From contig JBBRMF010000262.1 of assembly GCA_038230975.1 (NCBI GenBank), forward strand, positions 1 through 7,206: a DNA stretch of 7,206 nt, read 5' to 3'. Both the position numbers and the translations under genes were made by a program. Below the pieces are notes generated by a model. That model was not told the DNA's origin, did no database searches, and saw only the letters and a program-made list of their open reading frames with translations. Numbering within the stretch: the stretch's first letter is position 1; each line of letters starts with the position of its first letter. This document shows, one piece after another, positions 6,600 to 7,206 of this stretch. The stretch is from JANXVV01 sp038230975 (GTDB lineage Bacteria > Planctomycetota > Phycisphaerae > Tepidisphaerales > Tepidisphaeraceae).

Positions 6600-6665
6600 G
6601 TGGCATGGGCGTTTCGCCCATGCATTTCTCTGGAATAAGAAGCACGGGCGAAACCCCCATGCCAC
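6600..6665. repeat. Paired palindromic repeat 4 (REP-like), between permease 2 and the binding protein
   Basis: The arms 6600-6623 and 6642-6665 are inverted copies over 24 bases with two mismatches (C6610 opposite C6655, A6620 opposite C6645). The left arm folds alone into a perfect nine-base-pair stem (6603-6611 with 6615-6623, loop TTT) followed by ATTTCTCT. This resembles a weak intrinsic terminator and might lower readthrough or shield the upstream mRNA end. The right arm has lost two of its own nine pairs, a sign of decay. The core GGGCG-TTT-CGCCC puts it in the same class as repeat 1. Confidence 0.88.
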
Positions 6666-6674
6666 GAGTTATTT

Positions 6675-6679
6675 GGGAG
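6675..6679 (+). promoter_or_regulatory. Ribosome binding site of the substrate-binding protein
   Basis: GGGAG lies seven bases before ATG 6687, immediately after repeat 4. It fixes the start at 6687 and suggests independent translation initiation for the binding protein. Confidence 0.6.
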
Positions 6680-6686
6680 TCACTTC

Positions 6687-7206
6687 ATGCGGAAAATATT
6701 GTCTCTGTTGATTGGCGGTTCGATGCTCTTCACGGCGGTCAGTTGTAAGAAGGAAACTGAAAGTTCTGCCGGTGGTGCTCCAGGCCGCGAAAAACAAATG
6801 GTCATTGCCATGATGCCCAAGAGCAAGGGCAACGCGTATTTCATCGCGGCACAGAAAGGGGCGGAAGAGGCGGCCAAAGAATTGGGTGTGAAGCTGATAT
6901 GGGATGGCCCGACGGATACGGATGCGGCCAAGCAGAATGAAATGATCGACACATGGATCACGCGCGGCGTCGATGTCATCGCGGCGGCGGTGGAAAATAA
7001 GGAATCGCTATCGACGGTGTTGCGTAAAGCGAAAGCGCGCGGCATTAAAGTGGTGACGTTTGATGCCGATGCGCTGCCTGATGCGCGGGATTTCTTCGTC
7101 AATCAAGCCACGCCGGATGGGATCGGCAATGCGTTGATGGATAACGCGGCGCGGGTGATGGGGAATAAAGGGGAATTCGCGATCATCACCGCCACCCTCA
7201 CGGCCA
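6687..7206 (+). CDS. Sugar ABC importer, substrate-binding lipoprotein (LsrB/RhaS-like), 3' end missing
   Basis: The visible 173 residues begin with a lipoprotein signal: MRKI, a hydrophobic stretch, then TAVSC with the probable lipidated C20. The -3 residue is Ala rather than the usual Leu/Val/Ile. A polar linker (21-37) leads into a periplasmic-binding domain of the Peripl_BP_4 type starting near MVIAMMPKSKGNAYF. It aligns well with E. coli LsrB: K45 matches LsrB K35, DGPT (73-76) is shared, D126 matches D116, and VNQATP (138-143) matches INQGTP. The last readable residues, TLTA, align with LsrB TVTD, so the third ligand residue (D166) would be Ala here. This hints at a ligand other than AI-2, such as rhamnose, but the alignment ends there. 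The protein should sit in the periplasm, anchored to a membrane, and deliver ligand to the permeases. About half the gene is missing. Confidence 0.9.
   Translation, partial: MRKILSLLIGGSMLFTAVSCKKETESSAGGAPGREKQMVIAMMPKSKGNAYFIAAQKGAEEAAKELGVKLIWDGPTDTDAAKQNEMIDTWITRGVDVIAAAVENKESLSTVLRKAKARGIKVVTFDADALPDARDFFVNQATPDGIGNALMDNAARVMGNKGEFAIITATLTA

Noticed and set aside
6680..7102. 140-codon minus-strand frame at the right edge
   Set aside because: It is antisense to the binding-protein gene, which has a good RBS, a lipoprotein signal and clear similarity to LsrB.

Overview
The window looks like part of a sugar-use locus from a moderately GC-rich bacterium of the PVC group, most likely a planctomycete. 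That placement is an inference. It rests on the style of the OB-fold/HD phosphohydrolase, on frequent TTG starts, and on paired GTGGCAYGGGC-type palindromes. In planctomycete and verrucomicrobial genomes such palindromes often give chance peptides like HGRDAHAT or TGWKPVP, and both are readable here.

Layout. Positions 1-30 hold the first ten codons of a minus-strand gene that runs off the left edge. After a divergent intergenic region come two closely spaced plus-strand genes: a YhaM-like OB-fold/HD phosphohydrolase (235-1329) and, 13 bases later, L-rhamnose isomerase rhaA (1343-2614). A GC-rich hairpin followed by eight T residues starts just after the rhaA stop and should end that transcript. 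The 309-base gap that follows contains two paired-palindrome repeats and a possible 40-codon ORF. Then comes a class 2 sugar-type ABC importer in the order ATPase (2924-4432), permease 1 (4429-5415), permease 2 (5568-6596) and substrate-binding lipoprotein (6687 to the right edge, cut off).

How the genes fit. The importer proteins resemble the related LsrA/C/D/B (autoinducer-2) and RhaT/P/Q/S (rhizobial rhamnose) systems, and the gene order is that of lsrACDB. With rhaA next door, the simplest reading is uptake of L-rhamnose and its isomerisation to L-rhamnulose. Rhamnulokinase, aldolase and any regulator are not in the window. The nuclease-like HD gene has no obvious place in this pathway.

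The most striking non-coding signal is a set of four paired inverted repeats. One lies just after rhaA, one just before the ATPase, one between the permeases, and one between permease 2 and the binding protein. Only the ATPase/permease 1 junction, where the genes overlap by four bases, has none. I saw no CRISPR array, tRNA, rRNA or complete mobile element.
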